Shown here piece by piece: positions 17,449 to 25,831 of a stretch of DNA of 64,000 nucleotides. A program made the translations under genes and the position numbers. The stretch lies in the NCBI RefSeq assembly GCF_030818075.1, contig NZ_JAUSZZ010000001.1, positions 3,596,001-3,660,000 of the forward strand, written 5' to 3'. The DNA is from Microbacterium proteolyticum (GTDB taxonomy: Bacteria; Actinomycetota; Actinomycetes; Actinomycetales; Microbacteriaceae). The notes beneath the pieces were generated by a model. That model had not been told where the DNA came from, searched no databases, and was given only the letters and a program-made list of their open reading frames with translations. Every line of letters starts with the position of its first letter. Positions within the stretch are counted from its first letter, which is position 1.

Positions 17449-19113
17449 ATGACCGACACCACCGACCCCCGGTTCGCCGTCCTCGGCACACGCCCCGGCA
17501 AGATCGTGGCCGTCCACCTCTCGTACGCCTCGCGCGCCGATCAGCGCGGCCGCCGCCCGGCCGCCCCGTCCTACTTCTTCAAGCCGTCGAGTTCGCTCGC
17601 GGCATCCGAGTCCGAGATCGTGCGCCCCGCGGGCACCGAACTCCTCGCCTTCGAGGGTGAGATCGCGCTCGTCATCGGCGAGCCGGCCCGGTGGGTGACT
17701 CCGGATGCCGCGTGGTCGCACGTGGCATCCGTCACCGCCGCGAACGACTTCGGTCTCTACGACCTGCGCGCGAACGACAAGGGCTCGAACGTGCGCTCCA
17801 AGGGCGGTGACGGGTACACCCCGCTCGGCCCGGCGCTCCTCGACGCTCGCGCGGTCGATCCGGCGAACCTCCGCCTGCGCACCTGGGTCGACGGCGACCT
17901 CGTGCAAGACGACACGACCGCGGGACTCATCTTCTCGCTCGCCCAGATCGTCGCCGACCTGTCGCAGCACTTCACCCTCGAGACCGGAGACGTCGTGCTC
18001 ACCGGAACCCCCGCGGGCTCGTCGGTGGTCACGCCGGGCCAGGTCGTCGAGGTGCAGGTGGATGCCGGCAGTCTCTCGACCGCCAGGCTCCGCACCACGG
18101 TGGTGCAGGGCGAGCGCGCGTTCGATGCCGCGATCGGCTCGCTCCCCGCGGTCGACGACACGCAGCGCACCGAGGCGTGGGGATCGGCAGAGGCTGCGGC
18201 GGCCTCCACTGCCACGAGAACAGGAGACGTCACCGGAACAGGTGGAAATCCGGCCGATCGCCCTGTCCCCGTCGCATCCCCTGTTCTTGTGACGGACGCC
18301 GCCGCGCCCCACACCGCGCCGAGAACAGGAGATGTCACCGAAACAGGCCAGGATCCGGCGGATCAGCCTGTTGCCGTCGCATCCCCTGTTCCCGTGACGG
18401 ATGCCGAGACCCCGGCCTCCGCCCTCTCCCCCGCGCTGCGCGCGAAGCTCGAGCGCATCCCCGTCGCCGCCCTCAGCGGCCAGCTGCGCAAGCGCGGCCT
18501 GAACGACGTCACCATCGACGGCGTGCGCCCGCTCACCCCGGGCAGCCGCTTCGTCGGCACGGCCCGGACGCTCCGGTTCGTCCCGCACCGCGAAGACCTC
18601 TTCGCCACCCACGGCGGCGGCCAGAACGCGCAGAAGCGCGCGTTCGACGCGGTCGGCGAGGGCGAGGTCATCGTCATCGAGGCTCGCGGTGAGACCGGCT
18701 CGGGAACGCTCGGCGACATCCTCGCCATCCGCGCGCATGCCCGCGGCGCCGCCGCGATCGTCACCGACGGAGGCGTCCGCGACGCCGAGGCCGTGGCCGC
18801 CGTCGGCATCCCCGTGTTCACCGCCGGCCCGCACCCCGCCGTGCTCGGACGCCGGCACGTGCCCTGGCAGACCGACGTCGCCGTCGGCTGCGGCGGCACC
18901 ACCGTGGAGCCCGGCGACATCCTCGTCGGCGACGGCGACGGCGTGATCGTCATCCCACCCGCCCTGGCCGACGAGGTGGCAGACGCCGCCCTCGCCCAGG
19001 AGGAAGAGGACGCGTGGATCGCCGGGCAGGTGGCATCCGGTCACCCCATCGAGGGACTGTTCCCGATGAACGCCGAGTGGCGCGCCCGTTACGAGAGCGA
19101 AAGGAACGCGTGA
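17449..19113 (+). CDS. FAH-domain / RraA-domain fusion, probable HpaG-like decarboxylase
   Basis: A 554-residue fusion. Residues about 15-235 are a fumarylacetoacetate-hydrolase fold with metal-site and ring motifs (AFEGEIALVIGEPAR, AANDFGLYDLRANDKG, DVVLTGTPAGSS), as in the isomerase/decarboxylase HpaG of the homoprotocatechuate path. Residues about 330-545 are an RraA-like domain (LSGQLRKRGL, GSGTLGDILAIRA, TDGGVRD), the fold of HMG/CHA aldolases that also decarboxylate oxaloacetate. E. coli HpaG instead has two FAH halves. The linker (about residues 250-325) is a 35-residue duplication encoded by two palindromic elements. ATG 17449 follows GAGGGAGC. The last base of its TGA is the first base of the next start codon, so translation is probably coupled. 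Confidence 0.85.
   Translation: MTDTTDPRFAVLGTRPGKIVAVHLSYASRADQRGRRPAAPSYFFKPSSSLAASESEIVRPAGTELLAFEGEIALVIGEPARWVTPDAAWSHVASVTAANDFGLYDLRANDKGSNVRSKGGDGYTPLGPALLDARAVDPANLRLRTWVDGDLVQDDTTAGLIFSLAQIVADLSQHFTLETGDVVLTGTPAGSSVVTPGQVVEVQVDAGSLSTARLRTTVVQGERAFDAAIGSLPAVDDTQRTEAWGSAEAAAASTATRTGDVTGTGGNPADRPVPVASPVLVTDAAAPHTAPRTGDVTETGQDPADQPVAVASPVPVTDAETPASALSPALRAKLERIPVAALSGQLRKRGLNDVTIDGVRPLTPGSRFVGTARTLRFVPHREDLFATHGGGQNAQKRAFDAVGEGEVIVIEARGETGSGTLGDILAIRAHARGAAAIVTDGGVRDAEAVAAVGIPVFTAGPHPAVLGRRHVPWQTDVAVGCGGTTVEPGDILVGDGDGVIVIPPALADEVADAALAQEEEDAWIAGQVASGHPIEGLFPMNAEWRARYESERNA
18217..18392. repeat. repeat family H: two nested palindromes inside a coding region
   Basis: Copies at 18217-18287 and 18322-18392 are 71 bp each, 105 bp (35 codons) apart. 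Each reads AGAACAGG, GGAACAGG or AAACAGG, a loop, CCTGTCCC or CCTGTTGC, then CCTGTTCT or CCTGTTCC, the same outer-inner arm plan as family A. They stay in frame and encode the linker of the FAH-RraA fusion, for example RTGDVTGTGGNPADRPVPVA. Confidence 0.85.
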
Positions 19114-19877
19114 TGGATGCCGACATCCCCGCGGCCGCGAGCCCGGCGACCGCCGCGCCCCGCCCGGGCACCCTCGCCGGCCTCGCCGCGAGCGCGACCA
19201 CCGCCCCCGGTCAGAGCAAGTCGCAGCAGGCGTACCACTGGATCAAGCAGCGCATCGCCTCGCAGGAGTTCACGCCCGGCTACCGGCTCGTGCTGGGGAG
19301 CATCGCCGGCGAGCTCGACATGAGCGTCGTGCCGGTGCGCGAAGCGATCCGCCAGCTCGAGGCCGAGGGTCTCGTCACCTTCGAGCGCAACGTCGGTGCC
19401 CGCGTCTCGATGGTCGACGACACCGCCTACCGCTTCAGCATGCAGGCGCTGAGCCTGCTCGAGGGCGCGGCGACGGCCCTGTCGGCCCGGGCGCTGACGA
19501 CGAACGACGTGCGCCGCGCCCGCGAGGTCAACGAGCTCATGGTCGAGACGCTCGCGCACTTCGACCCCCGCGCCTTCACCGCGTTGAACCAGGAGTTCCA
19601 CGCGATCCTGTTCGCCAAGTGCGCCAACCCGCGCATGCTCGAACTCGTACAGGCCGAGTGGGCCCGTCTGGGGCACCTGCGCGACTCCACCTTCAGCTTC
19701 GTGCCCGGCCGCGCCGCGGAGTCGGTGCGCGAGCACGAGAACATCCTCGTCCTCATCGAGACCGGCGCCCCGCTCGCCGAGATCGAGCAGGTCTCGCGCC
19801 GTCACCGCTCGGCCACTCTCGACGCGTACATGATCCACGAGCACCCCGATCAGGTGCTCGGCCTCCCCGCTTTTTGA
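19113..19877 (+). CDS. GntR-family regulator, FCD type
   Basis: A 254-residue repressor-type regulator. After about 30 disordered Ala/Pro residues comes a winged helix (residues 33-100) with SVVPVREAIRQLEAEGLV, the usual GntR recognition segment. The C-terminal all-helical FCD domain has NQEFHAILFAKCANPRML and a metal-type histidine near HRSATLDAYMIHEH. The ATG overlaps the stop of the FAH-RraA gene (TGATG), and AAGGA is eight bases upstream, so the two are co-translated. It sits between pathway genes and most likely controls them, perhaps through the ATC-N-TATA-N-GAT site at 17412. Confidence 0.9.
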   Translation: MDADIPAAASPATAAPRPGTLAGLAASATTAPGQSKSQQAYHWIKQRIASQEFTPGYRLVLGSIAGELDMSVVPVREAIRQLEAEGLVTFERNVGARVSMVDDTAYRFSMQALSLLEGAATALSARALTTNDVRRAREVNELMVETLAHFDPRAFTALNQEFHAILFAKCANPRMLELVQAEWARLGHLRDSTFSFVPGRAAESVREHENILVLIETGAPLAEIEQVSRRHRSATLDAYMIHEHPDQVLGLPAF

Positions 19878-19879
19878 TT

Positions 19880-19933
19880 GTGGATGCCATGACCACCGCC
19901 CGCCGTCACGACGGGCTCAGCCGTGGCATCCAC
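19880..19933. terminator. GTGGATGCCA / TGGCATCCAC hairpin
   Basis: Ten-bp outer arms with an inner CCCG / CGGG pairing lie between gntR and hpaE. It may cause partial termination inside the cluster. Confidence 0.55.
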
Positions 19934-19954
19934 CCCTCCAACGAAGGAGCCCTC

Positions 19955-21475
19955 ATGACCACCCCGCTCACCACCGCCCGCCGCATCCCGGCCGACCTGC
20001 CCGAGCGCATCCAGCACTACATCGGCGGCTCGTTCGTCGACTCGGTCGACGGAGACACGTTCGACGTACTCGACCCGGTGACGAACAAGACCTACCTGCA
20101 GGCCGCGGCCGGCAAGAAGGCCGACATCGACCTCGCCGTCGCCGCGGCACGGAAGGCGTTCACCGAGGGGCCGTGGCCGCGCATGCTGCCCCGCGAGCGC
20201 TCGCGCGTGCTGCACCGCATCGCCGACCTCGTCGAGTCGCGCGACGAGCGCCTGGCGGAGCTGGAGTCGTTCGACTCGGGGCTGCCGATCACCCAGGCCC
20301 TTGGCCAGGCCCGACGCGCGGCGGAGAACTTCCGCTTCTTCGCCGACCTGATCGTCGCGCAGACCGACGACGCCTTCAAGGTGCCGGGCCGTCAGCTCAA
20401 CTACGTCAACCGCAAGCCGATCGGCGTGGCGGGCCTCATCACGCCGTGGAACACCCCGTTCATGCTCGAGTCGTGGAAGCTCGGCCCCGCACTCGCGACC
20501 GGCAACACCGTGGTGCTCAAGCCCGCGGAGTTCACGCCGCTGTCGGCATCGCTCTGGGCCGGGATCTTCGAGGAGGCGGGCCTTCCCGAGGGCGTGTTCA
20601 ACCTCGTCAACGGGCTCGGAGAGGATGCCGGCGACGCGCTCGTGAAGCACCCCGACGTGCCGCTCATCTCGTTCACCGGGGAAAGCTCGACGGGTCAGCT
20701 CATCTTCGCCAACGCCGCGCCCTTCCTGAAGGGCCTGTCGATGGAGCTCGGCGGCAAGAGCCCGGCGATCGTCTTCGCCGACGCGGATCTGGATGCCGCG
20801 ATCGACGCGACCATCTTCGGCGTCTTCTCGCTCAACGGCGAGCGCTGCACGGCCGGCAGCCGCATCCTCGTGCAGCGCGACGTGTACGACGACTTCGTCG
20901 AGCGCTACGCCGCTCAGGCCGAGCGCGTGAAGGTGGGCTTCCCTGACGACCCGGAGACCGAGGTCGGCGCGCTCGTGCACCCCGAGCATTACGCCAAGGT
21001 CATGTCGTACGTCGAACTCGGCAAGACCGAGGGGCGCCTGGTCGCCGGCGGCGGCCGCCCCGAGGAGTTCCCCGAGGGCAACTTCGTGCAGCCCACCGTC
21101 TTCGCCGACGTCTCCCCCGACGCGCGCATCTTCCAGGAGGAGATCTTCGGCCCGGTCGTGGCGATCACCCCCTTCGACACTGACGAGGAGGCGCTCGCGC
21201 TGGCCAACAACACGAAGTACGGTCTCGCCGCCTACGTCTGGACGAGCGACCTCAAGCGCGCCCACAACTTCGCGCAGAACGTCGAAGCCGGCATGGTGTG
21301 GCTGAATTCCAACAACGTCCGCGACCTCCGCACTCCCTTCGGCGGGGTGAAGGCCTCGGGCCTCGGCCACGAGGGCGGGTACCGCTCGATCGACTTCTAC
21401 ACCGACCAGCAGGCCGTGCACATCACGCTCGGCCCCGCCCACAACCCCACGTTCGGCAAGGCGCCGGGGCACTGA
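19955..21475 (+). CDS. hpaE: 5-carboxymethyl-2-hydroxymuconate semialdehyde dehydrogenase
   Basis: A 506-residue aldehyde dehydrogenase. In the homoprotocatechuate pathway HpaE oxidises the ring-cleavage product semialdehyde with NAD. Landmarks: ITPWNTPFMLESWKLGPALA for cofactor, catalytic glutamate in LSMELGGKSPAIVF (near 266), nucleophile in NGERCTAGSRILVQ (near 298), and the C-terminal WLNSNNVRDLRTPFGGVKAS, which is characteristic of the HpaE branch. ATG 19955 has AAGGAGCC upstream. Placement directly before hpaD supports the assignment. Confidence 0.93.
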   Translation: MTTPLTTARRIPADLPERIQHYIGGSFVDSVDGDTFDVLDPVTNKTYLQAAAGKKADIDLAVAAARKAFTEGPWPRMLPRERSRVLHRIADLVESRDERLAELESFDSGLPITQALGQARRAAENFRFFADLIVAQTDDAFKVPGRQLNYVNRKPIGVAGLITPWNTPFMLESWKLGPALATGNTVVLKPAEFTPLSASLWAGIFEEAGLPEGVFNLVNGLGEDAGDALVKHPDVPLISFTGESSTGQLIFANAAPFLKGLSMELGGKSPAIVFADADLDAAIDATIFGVFSLNGERCTAGSRILVQRDVYDDFVERYAAQAERVKVGFPDDPETEVGALVHPEHYAKVMSYVELGKTEGRLVAGGGRPEEFPEGNFVQPTVFADVSPDARIFQEEIFGPVVAITPFDTDEEALALANNTKYGLAAYVWTSDLKRAHNFAQNVEAGMVWLNSNNVRDLRTPFGGVKASGLGHEGGYRSIDFYTDQQAVHITLGPAHNPTFGKAPGH

Positions 21476-21479
21476 GCCC

Positions 21480-21675
21480 GGGCCCATCGACGGGCTCAGG
21501 GACCTCTGCCGGCGGCTGAGCCCGCCCCGGTGGCTGAGCCCGCCGCCGGTGGCTGAGCCCGCCGCCGGTGGCTGAGCCTGTCGAAGCCACCCCCGACCCA
21601 CGAACCCCCGGCCCCTTCGACAAGCTCAGGGACCTCCCCCGCCACACGGTGGCTGAGCCCGTCGAAGCCACCCCC
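21480..21675. repeat. cluster of GGTGGCTGAGCC palindromes
   Basis: Five copies of GGTGGCTGAGCC or GGCGGCTGAGCC, some with the full complement GGCTTCGACAGGCTC, and two GGCCCCTTCGACAAGCTC-type arms fill the gap between hpaE and hpaD. They are the same family as at 326-514. Confidence 0.8.
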
Positions 21676-21707
21676 GACCCGCCGACCACTCCACGCAAGG
21701 ACGCGAA

Positions 21708-22859
21708 ATGGCAAAGCACACCGAAGAACAGAAGACCTCCTCCGGGTTCTGGGTGACCCAGGAGGCCCCGATCGTCTCCGACGACCCGATCCCCACCCCC
21801 ACCTCACCCGCGCCCGACATCCTGCGCTGCGCGTACATGGAGCTCGTGGTCACCGACCTCGCGGCATCCCGTGTCTTCTACGTCGACGTGCTGGGCCTGC
21901 ACGTCACCGAGGAGGACGACGAGGCGATCTACCTCCGCTCCACCGAGGAGTTCATCCACCACAATCTCGTGCTGCGCCGGGGCGAGGTCGCCGCGGTCGC
22001 CGCGTTCTCGTATCGCGTGCGGTCGTCCGACGACCTCGACAAGGCGGTGGCGTTCTACGAGGAGCTCGGCTGCGACGTGCGCCGCGAGCCGAACGGCTTC
22101 ACGAAGGGCATCGGCGACTCGGTGCGCGTGGTCGATCCGCTCGGCTTCCCGTACGAGTTCTTCTTCGACACCGAGCACCAGGAGCGCCTGTCGTGGCGCT
22201 ACGACCTGCACTCCCCCGGCGAGCTCGTCCGCCTCGACCACTTCAACCAGATCACCCCCGACGTCCCGCGCGCGGTCAACTTCATGCAGGCCCTCGGCTT
22301 CCGCGTCACCGAAGACATTCAGGATGCCGAGGGCACGGTGTACGCCGCCTGGATGCGCCGCAAGCCCACCGTGCACGACACCGCCATGACCGGCGGCGAC
22401 GGCCCGCGCATGCACCACGTGTGCTTCGCGACGCACGAGAAGCACAACATCCTCGCCATCTGCGACAAGCTCGGCGCCCTCCGCCGATCGGATGCCATCG
22501 AGCGCGGCCCCGGCCGCCACGGCGTCTCGAATGCGTTCTACCTGTACCTGCGCGACCCCGACGGTCACCGCGTCGAGGTCTACACGCAGGATTACTACAC
22601 CGGCGATCCCGACAACCCCGTCATCACGTGGGACGTGCACGACAACCAGCGCCGCGACTGGTGGGGCAACCCCGTCGTCCCGTCGTGGTACACCGACGGC
22701 TCCCTCGTGCTCGACCTCGACGGCCACCCGCAGCCGGTCCGCGCCCGCGAGGACAACAGCGAGATGGCCGTGACCATCGGCGCCGACGGCTTCAGCTACA
22801 CCCGCGCGCCCGAGCCCACGGCATCCGGTTCCGAGTTCAAGCTCGGCAACCAGCTCTAA
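21708..22859 (+). CDS. hpaD: 3,4-dihydroxyphenylacetate 2,3-dioxygenase (extradiol)
   Basis: A 383-residue extradiol dioxygenase of the vicinal-oxygen-chelate type that opens homoprotocatechuate next to the hydroxyls. The three metal ligands stand in LDHFNQITPD (His178), MHHVCFATHE (His237) and HRVEVYTQDY (Glu290). The spacings of 59 and 53 residues equal those of the ligands His155, His214 and Glu267 of the Brevibacterium fuscum enzyme. The N-terminus is about 20 residues longer than that enzyme. ATG 21708 follows AAGGACGCGAA. With hpaE, hpaH and hpaI this is strong evidence for the meta-cleavage pathway. Confidence 0.95.
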   Translation: MAKHTEEQKTSSGFWVTQEAPIVSDDPIPTPTSPAPDILRCAYMELVVTDLAASRVFYVDVLGLHVTEEDDEAIYLRSTEEFIHHNLVLRRGEVAAVAAFSYRVRSSDDLDKAVAFYEELGCDVRREPNGFTKGIGDSVRVVDPLGFPYEFFFDTEHQERLSWRYDLHSPGELVRLDHFNQITPDVPRAVNFMQALGFRVTEDIQDAEGTVYAAWMRRKPTVHDTAMTGGDGPRMHHVCFATHEKHNILAICDKLGALRRSDAIERGPGRHGVSNAFYLYLRDPDGHRVEVYTQDYYTGDPDNPVITWDVHDNQRRDWWGNPVVPSWYTDGSLVLDLDGHPQPVRAREDNSEMAVTIGADGFSYTRAPEPTASGSEFKLGNQL

Positions 22860-22872
22860 CGCCGCCCCACAT

Positions 22873-22937
22873 CGCGTGAGGAGTCAAGCTTTGTCGCCGA
22901 GACGAGCGCCAGGCGACACTTCTTGACCCCTCACGCG
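22873..22937. repeat. repeat family D, copy 2: 65-bp imperfect palindrome
   Basis: Arms CGCGTGAGGAGTCAAGCTTT and, reversed, CGCGTGAGGGGTCAAGAAGT, each followed by GTCGCC, flank a short loop. It lies between hpaD and hpaH. Confidence 0.8.
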
Positions 22938-22954
22938 AAACAAGAAGGAGATCC

Positions 22955-23740
22955 ATGCTCACCGACGACCAGATCGACGCCATTGCGGCCGAGCTCGCCG
23001 AGGCCGACCGCACCCACTCGGTCATCCCGCGCATCACGGCGAGATTCCCGGATGCCACGGTCGACGACTCGTACCGCATCCAGGGCCGCTGGCGCGACAC
23101 GCAGCTCGCCGCGGGTCGCACGCTCGTGGGGCGCAAGATCGGCCTGACCTCCAAGGCCATGCAGCAGGCGACGGGCATCACCGAACCCGACTATGGCGTG
23201 ATGTTCGACGACACCGTCTACCGCTCGGGCGACGAGATCCCCGTCGAGCACTTCTCCAACGTCCGCATCGAGGTCGAGCTCGCGTTCGTGATGAAGGAAC
23301 CGCTCGCCGGCCCCGACTGCACCCTCGACGACGCCCTCGCCGCGATCGACTACGCCGTCCCCGCGCTCGAGGTGCTCAACTCGCACATCGAACTGGAGGG
23401 ACGAACGATCGTCGACACGATCAGCGACAACGCCGCCTACGGCGCGATGGTGCTCGGCGATGTGCACAAGCGACAGGACGAGATCGACCTGCGCTGGGTT
23501 CCCGGCGTCCTGAGCCGCAACGGCGAGATCGAGGAGACCGGCGTCGCCGCGGGTGTGCTCGGCCACCCCGCGACCGGCGTCGCGTGGCTCGCCAACAAGT
23601 TCTCTCAGCACGGCGCCCGGCTGGAAGCGGGCGAGATCATCCTGGCAGGATCGTTCACGCGCCCGATGTGGGTGTCGCGGGGCGACGACGTCTTCTGCGA
23701 CTACGGACCGATGGGAACGATCTCGTGCCGCTTCGTCTGA
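22955..23740 (+). CDS. hpaH: 2-oxo-hept-3-ene-1,7-dioate hydratase
   Basis: A 261-residue hydratase of the FAH/MhpD-type fold. It adds water to the 2-oxohepta-3-enedioate intermediate to give the substrate of the HpaI aldolase. Motifs include [19 protein letters not shown] near residue 60, the metal-site region [13 protein letters not shown], and [20 protein letters not shown] near 210. The length matches the family. ATG 22955 follows AAGAAGGAGATCC, a strong ribosome site. The 3' end overlaps the beginning of hpaI by 16 bases. Confidence 0.93.
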   Translation: MLTDDQIDAIAAELAEADRTHSVIPRITARFPDATVDDSYRIQGRWRDTQLAAGRTLVGRKIGLTSKAMQQATGITEPDYGVMFDDTVYRSGDEIPVEHFSNVRIEVELAFVMKEPLAGPDCTLDDALAAIDYAVPALEVLNSHIELEGRTIVDTISDNAAYGAMVLGDVHKRQDEIDLRWVPGVLSRNGEIEETGVAAGVLGHPATGVAWLANKFSQHGARLEAGEIILAGSFTRPMWVSRGDDVFCDYGPMGTISCRFV

Positions 23741-24527
23741 CCCCGACCTTCCGGGCCGTGCTCGCAGCATCCGATCGCCCTCTCGCAGGCATGTGGGTGT
23801 GCTCGGGCAGCCCCGTCGCCGCCGAGATCGCCGCGGGCTCGGGCCTCGACTGGCTGCTGATCGACATGGAGCACTCGGCCACATCGCTCGAGACCGTGCT
23901 CACCCTGCTGCAGATCACCGCGGCCTACCCGGTGACCCCGGTCGTGCGCGTTCCCTGGAACGACCCGGTCGTCATCAAGCAGGTGCTCGACGTCGGCGCG
24001 CAGAACCTCATCGTGCCGATGGTCTCGTCGGCCGACGAGGCCCGCGCCGCCGTCCCGCCGCGACGCGCTACCCGCCGGCGGGCGTTCGCGGCGTCGGTAG
24101 CGCGCTCGCTCGCAGCGCGCGCTGGAACCGCGTCGACGGGTACCTCGCCGACGCCTCCGGCCACGTGTCTCTCACCGTGCAGATCGAGACGACCGCCGGA
24201 GTCGCCGCCGCCGCCGAAATCGCCGCCGTCGAGGGGGTGGATGCCGTCTTCGTCGGCCCCTCCGACCTCTCGGCATCCATGGGTCTGCTCGGGCAGCAGT
24301 CGCATCCCGACGTCGTGGCGGCGGTGCACGCCGTGTTCGCCGCGTGCCGGGATGCCGGGACCCCGGTCGGCGTGAACGCCTTCGACCCTGCGGTGGCCGA
24401 GGCCTACCTCGACGCCGGCGCCGACTTCGTCGCCGTGGGCGCCGACGTGGCGCTGCTGGCCCGGGCGTCGGAGGCCCTCGCGGCGCGGTTCGTCACCGGC
24501 CGCGGCGAGGAACGCACAAGCTACTGA
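23725..24527 (+). CDS. hpaI: HpaI-type 4-hydroxy-2-oxo-heptanedioate aldolase (frame interrupted near 24055)
   Basis: A class II aldolase of the HpcH/HpaI family that splits 4-hydroxy-2-oxoheptanedioate into pyruvate and succinate semialdehyde. The first frame carries [16 protein letters not shown] and [20 protein letters not shown]. The second carries [20 protein letters not shown] and [12 protein letters not shown] with the metal ligands Glu and Asp. The switch falls after SADEARAAV. One extra base at 24053-24057 (GTCNCCGCCGCGACG) restores continuity into [12 protein letters not shown] and a 267-residue protein of normal size. GTG 23725 inside the hpaH end is the likely start. A missing base in the sequence is more likely than loss, because both halves are fully conserved. 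Confidence 0.88.
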
Positions 24528-24890
24528 GGCGGCATTCTCCGCGAGAGACGCACCGCCGTGCAGGAAACGGCGTCTCACCGCGTGTCTCGCACAAGACGGG
24601 GTTTATCCGCGGTGAACGCCGCGCGAGCGCAAGACCGGCGACTCAGACTCGCCTGAGGCGGCGTCTCCTCCGCGAGAAACGCTGCGCTGCGTAGAAACGG
24701 CGTCTCACCGCGTGCCTCACACGAGACGGCGTGTATCGGCGGGGAACACCGCGCGAGCGCAAGACCGGCGACTCAGACTCGCCTGAGGCGGCGTCTCCTC
24801 CACGCGGACCGCTGCTCTGTGTAAGAAATCGCGTTCCCCACGAGAAAGCGTTTCTCGGCGGGAACGCGGCGTTCGCAGGGCCGCGCCCCG
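24527..24890. repeat. repeat family E: 130-bp tandem repeat in a convergent gap
   Basis: Units begin at 24527, 24656 and 24786 (periods 129 and 130), each with AGGCGGC(G/A)TTCTCC-like starts, AAACGGCGTCTCACCGCGTG and CGCGAGCGCAAGACCGGCGA. GGCGTCTC / GAGACGGC pairs can form hairpins. The third unit diverges. The hpaI stop codon lies at the first unit boundary. No gene is seen. Confidence 0.8.
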
Positions 24891-24891
24891 A

Positions 24892-25731
24892 TCACGGAAC
24901 CCGCGCCGCCCCCAGCGCCACGAGCTCCGCCCGCGTGGTCACACCGGCCTTGCGGAGCAGATTCGACACGTGGAACTTCGCGGTGTTCTCGCTGATGCCG
25001 AGCTGCGTCGCGATCGCGCGATTGCGCGAGCCGGCGACGACGAGGCTCAGCACCTCGCGCTCACGGGGGCTGAGGTCGACCGCGTCATCGAGGAAGTCGG
25101 GTCGCGCCGGAGGGTCGAGCGGGAGCCGTACCGACAACTCGGAGCCCCACCCCGGGGTCGAGGCGACGTCGAACGCCCCGTTGAGCGCACTCACCCGCTC
25201 GACGATCGGCCGCAGGGAATCGTCGTGCGCGGTGAGACGCCCCTCGCCGTCGTCGCGGATGCCGATCAGCAGGTTCAGGCCGTCGCAGTCCCACTGGATG
25301 CGCACCCGGTGCGGTGCCCCACGGTCGAGCAGGGCCAGCACGGCGCTGCGCACGATCGCCCGCGCCTCATGCGCGACCTCGCCAGGGAGCGCCCGGCCGG
25401 TGGTCGGCGGCTCGACGAACTGCACGTCGAGATCGCCGTGACGAACGAGGGGTCGTAGGTCGCTGCGCAGGCGCGCGAAGGCGCCCGTGACGGGCTCGAG
25501 CAGCGCGCTGCGCTGGCTGTCGGTCGAGGTGCGCAGCACGACGAGAGCGGCCGCGGCGGCCTCGATCGCGAGGGCGCGAGCAGCGCGGTCGTCGAGACGG
25601 GTGGACCGCAGGATTGCCAGCACGGATTCGAGGGTCACGGCATGCCGGTCGGCCTGCTCCGCGACGACGCGCTCGTGCTCGATCACGAGTGCACGGGAGG
25701 CCGGCGAAGGCAGGGCGGGGGCGTCGGTCAC
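24892..25731 (-). CDS. ATPase-like / LuxR-type HTH fusion regulator
   Basis: A 279-residue protein without a receiver domain. The middle (residues about 95-200) resembles a histidine-kinase ATP-binding domain: a helix ending in RAIVRSAVLALLDRGA, then RIQWDCDGLNLLIGIRDDGEG with a G1-like DDGEG box and a late GWGSELSVRLPL. The last 65 residues are a LuxR/NarL helix-turn-helix (LSPREREVLSLVVAGSRNRA, ISENTAKFHVSNLLRKAG). The kinase-like part lacks a phospho-acceptor histidine box that I can recognise. It is divergent from the RuMP genes with the palindrome ACCTACCCG-TT-CGGGTAGGT between, so it probably controls formaldehyde assimilation. GTG 25731 is leaderless (TAGGTT, six bases). Confidence 0.8.
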   Translation of the reverse strand: MTDAPALPSPASRALVIEHERVVAEQADRHAVTLESVLAILRSTRLDDRAARALAIEAAAAALVVLRTSTDSQRSALLEPVTGAFARLRSDLRPLVRHGDLDVQFVEPPTTGRALPGEVAHEARAIVRSAVLALLDRGAPHRVRIQWDCDGLNLLIGIRDDGEGRLTAHDDSLRPIVERVSALNGAFDVASTPGWGSELSVRLPLDPPARPDFLDDAVDLSPREREVLSLVVAGSRNRAIATQLGISENTAKFHVSNLLRKAGVTTRAELVALGAARVP

Positions 25732-25737
25732 GGGCCC

Positions 25738-25776
25738 AACCTAGCCCATCGTGCGCACCTACCCGTTCGGGTAGGT
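25738..25776. promoter_or_regulatory. leaderless promoter and 20-bp operator of the RuMP locus
   Basis: On the minus strand TAGGTT (25738-25743) is six bases before the regulator start. The palindrome 25757-25776 has perfect nine-base arms ACCTACCCG and CGGGTAGGT with a two-base centre. It covers the -35 region of the regulator and lies 55 bases before hxlB, so one site may serve both directions. Confidence 0.7.
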
Positions 25777-25831
25777 CCACCCCTGCCATCGACCGGCAGC
25801 ATGAGCATCGCGCCAGACGCAGCATGGGGCC

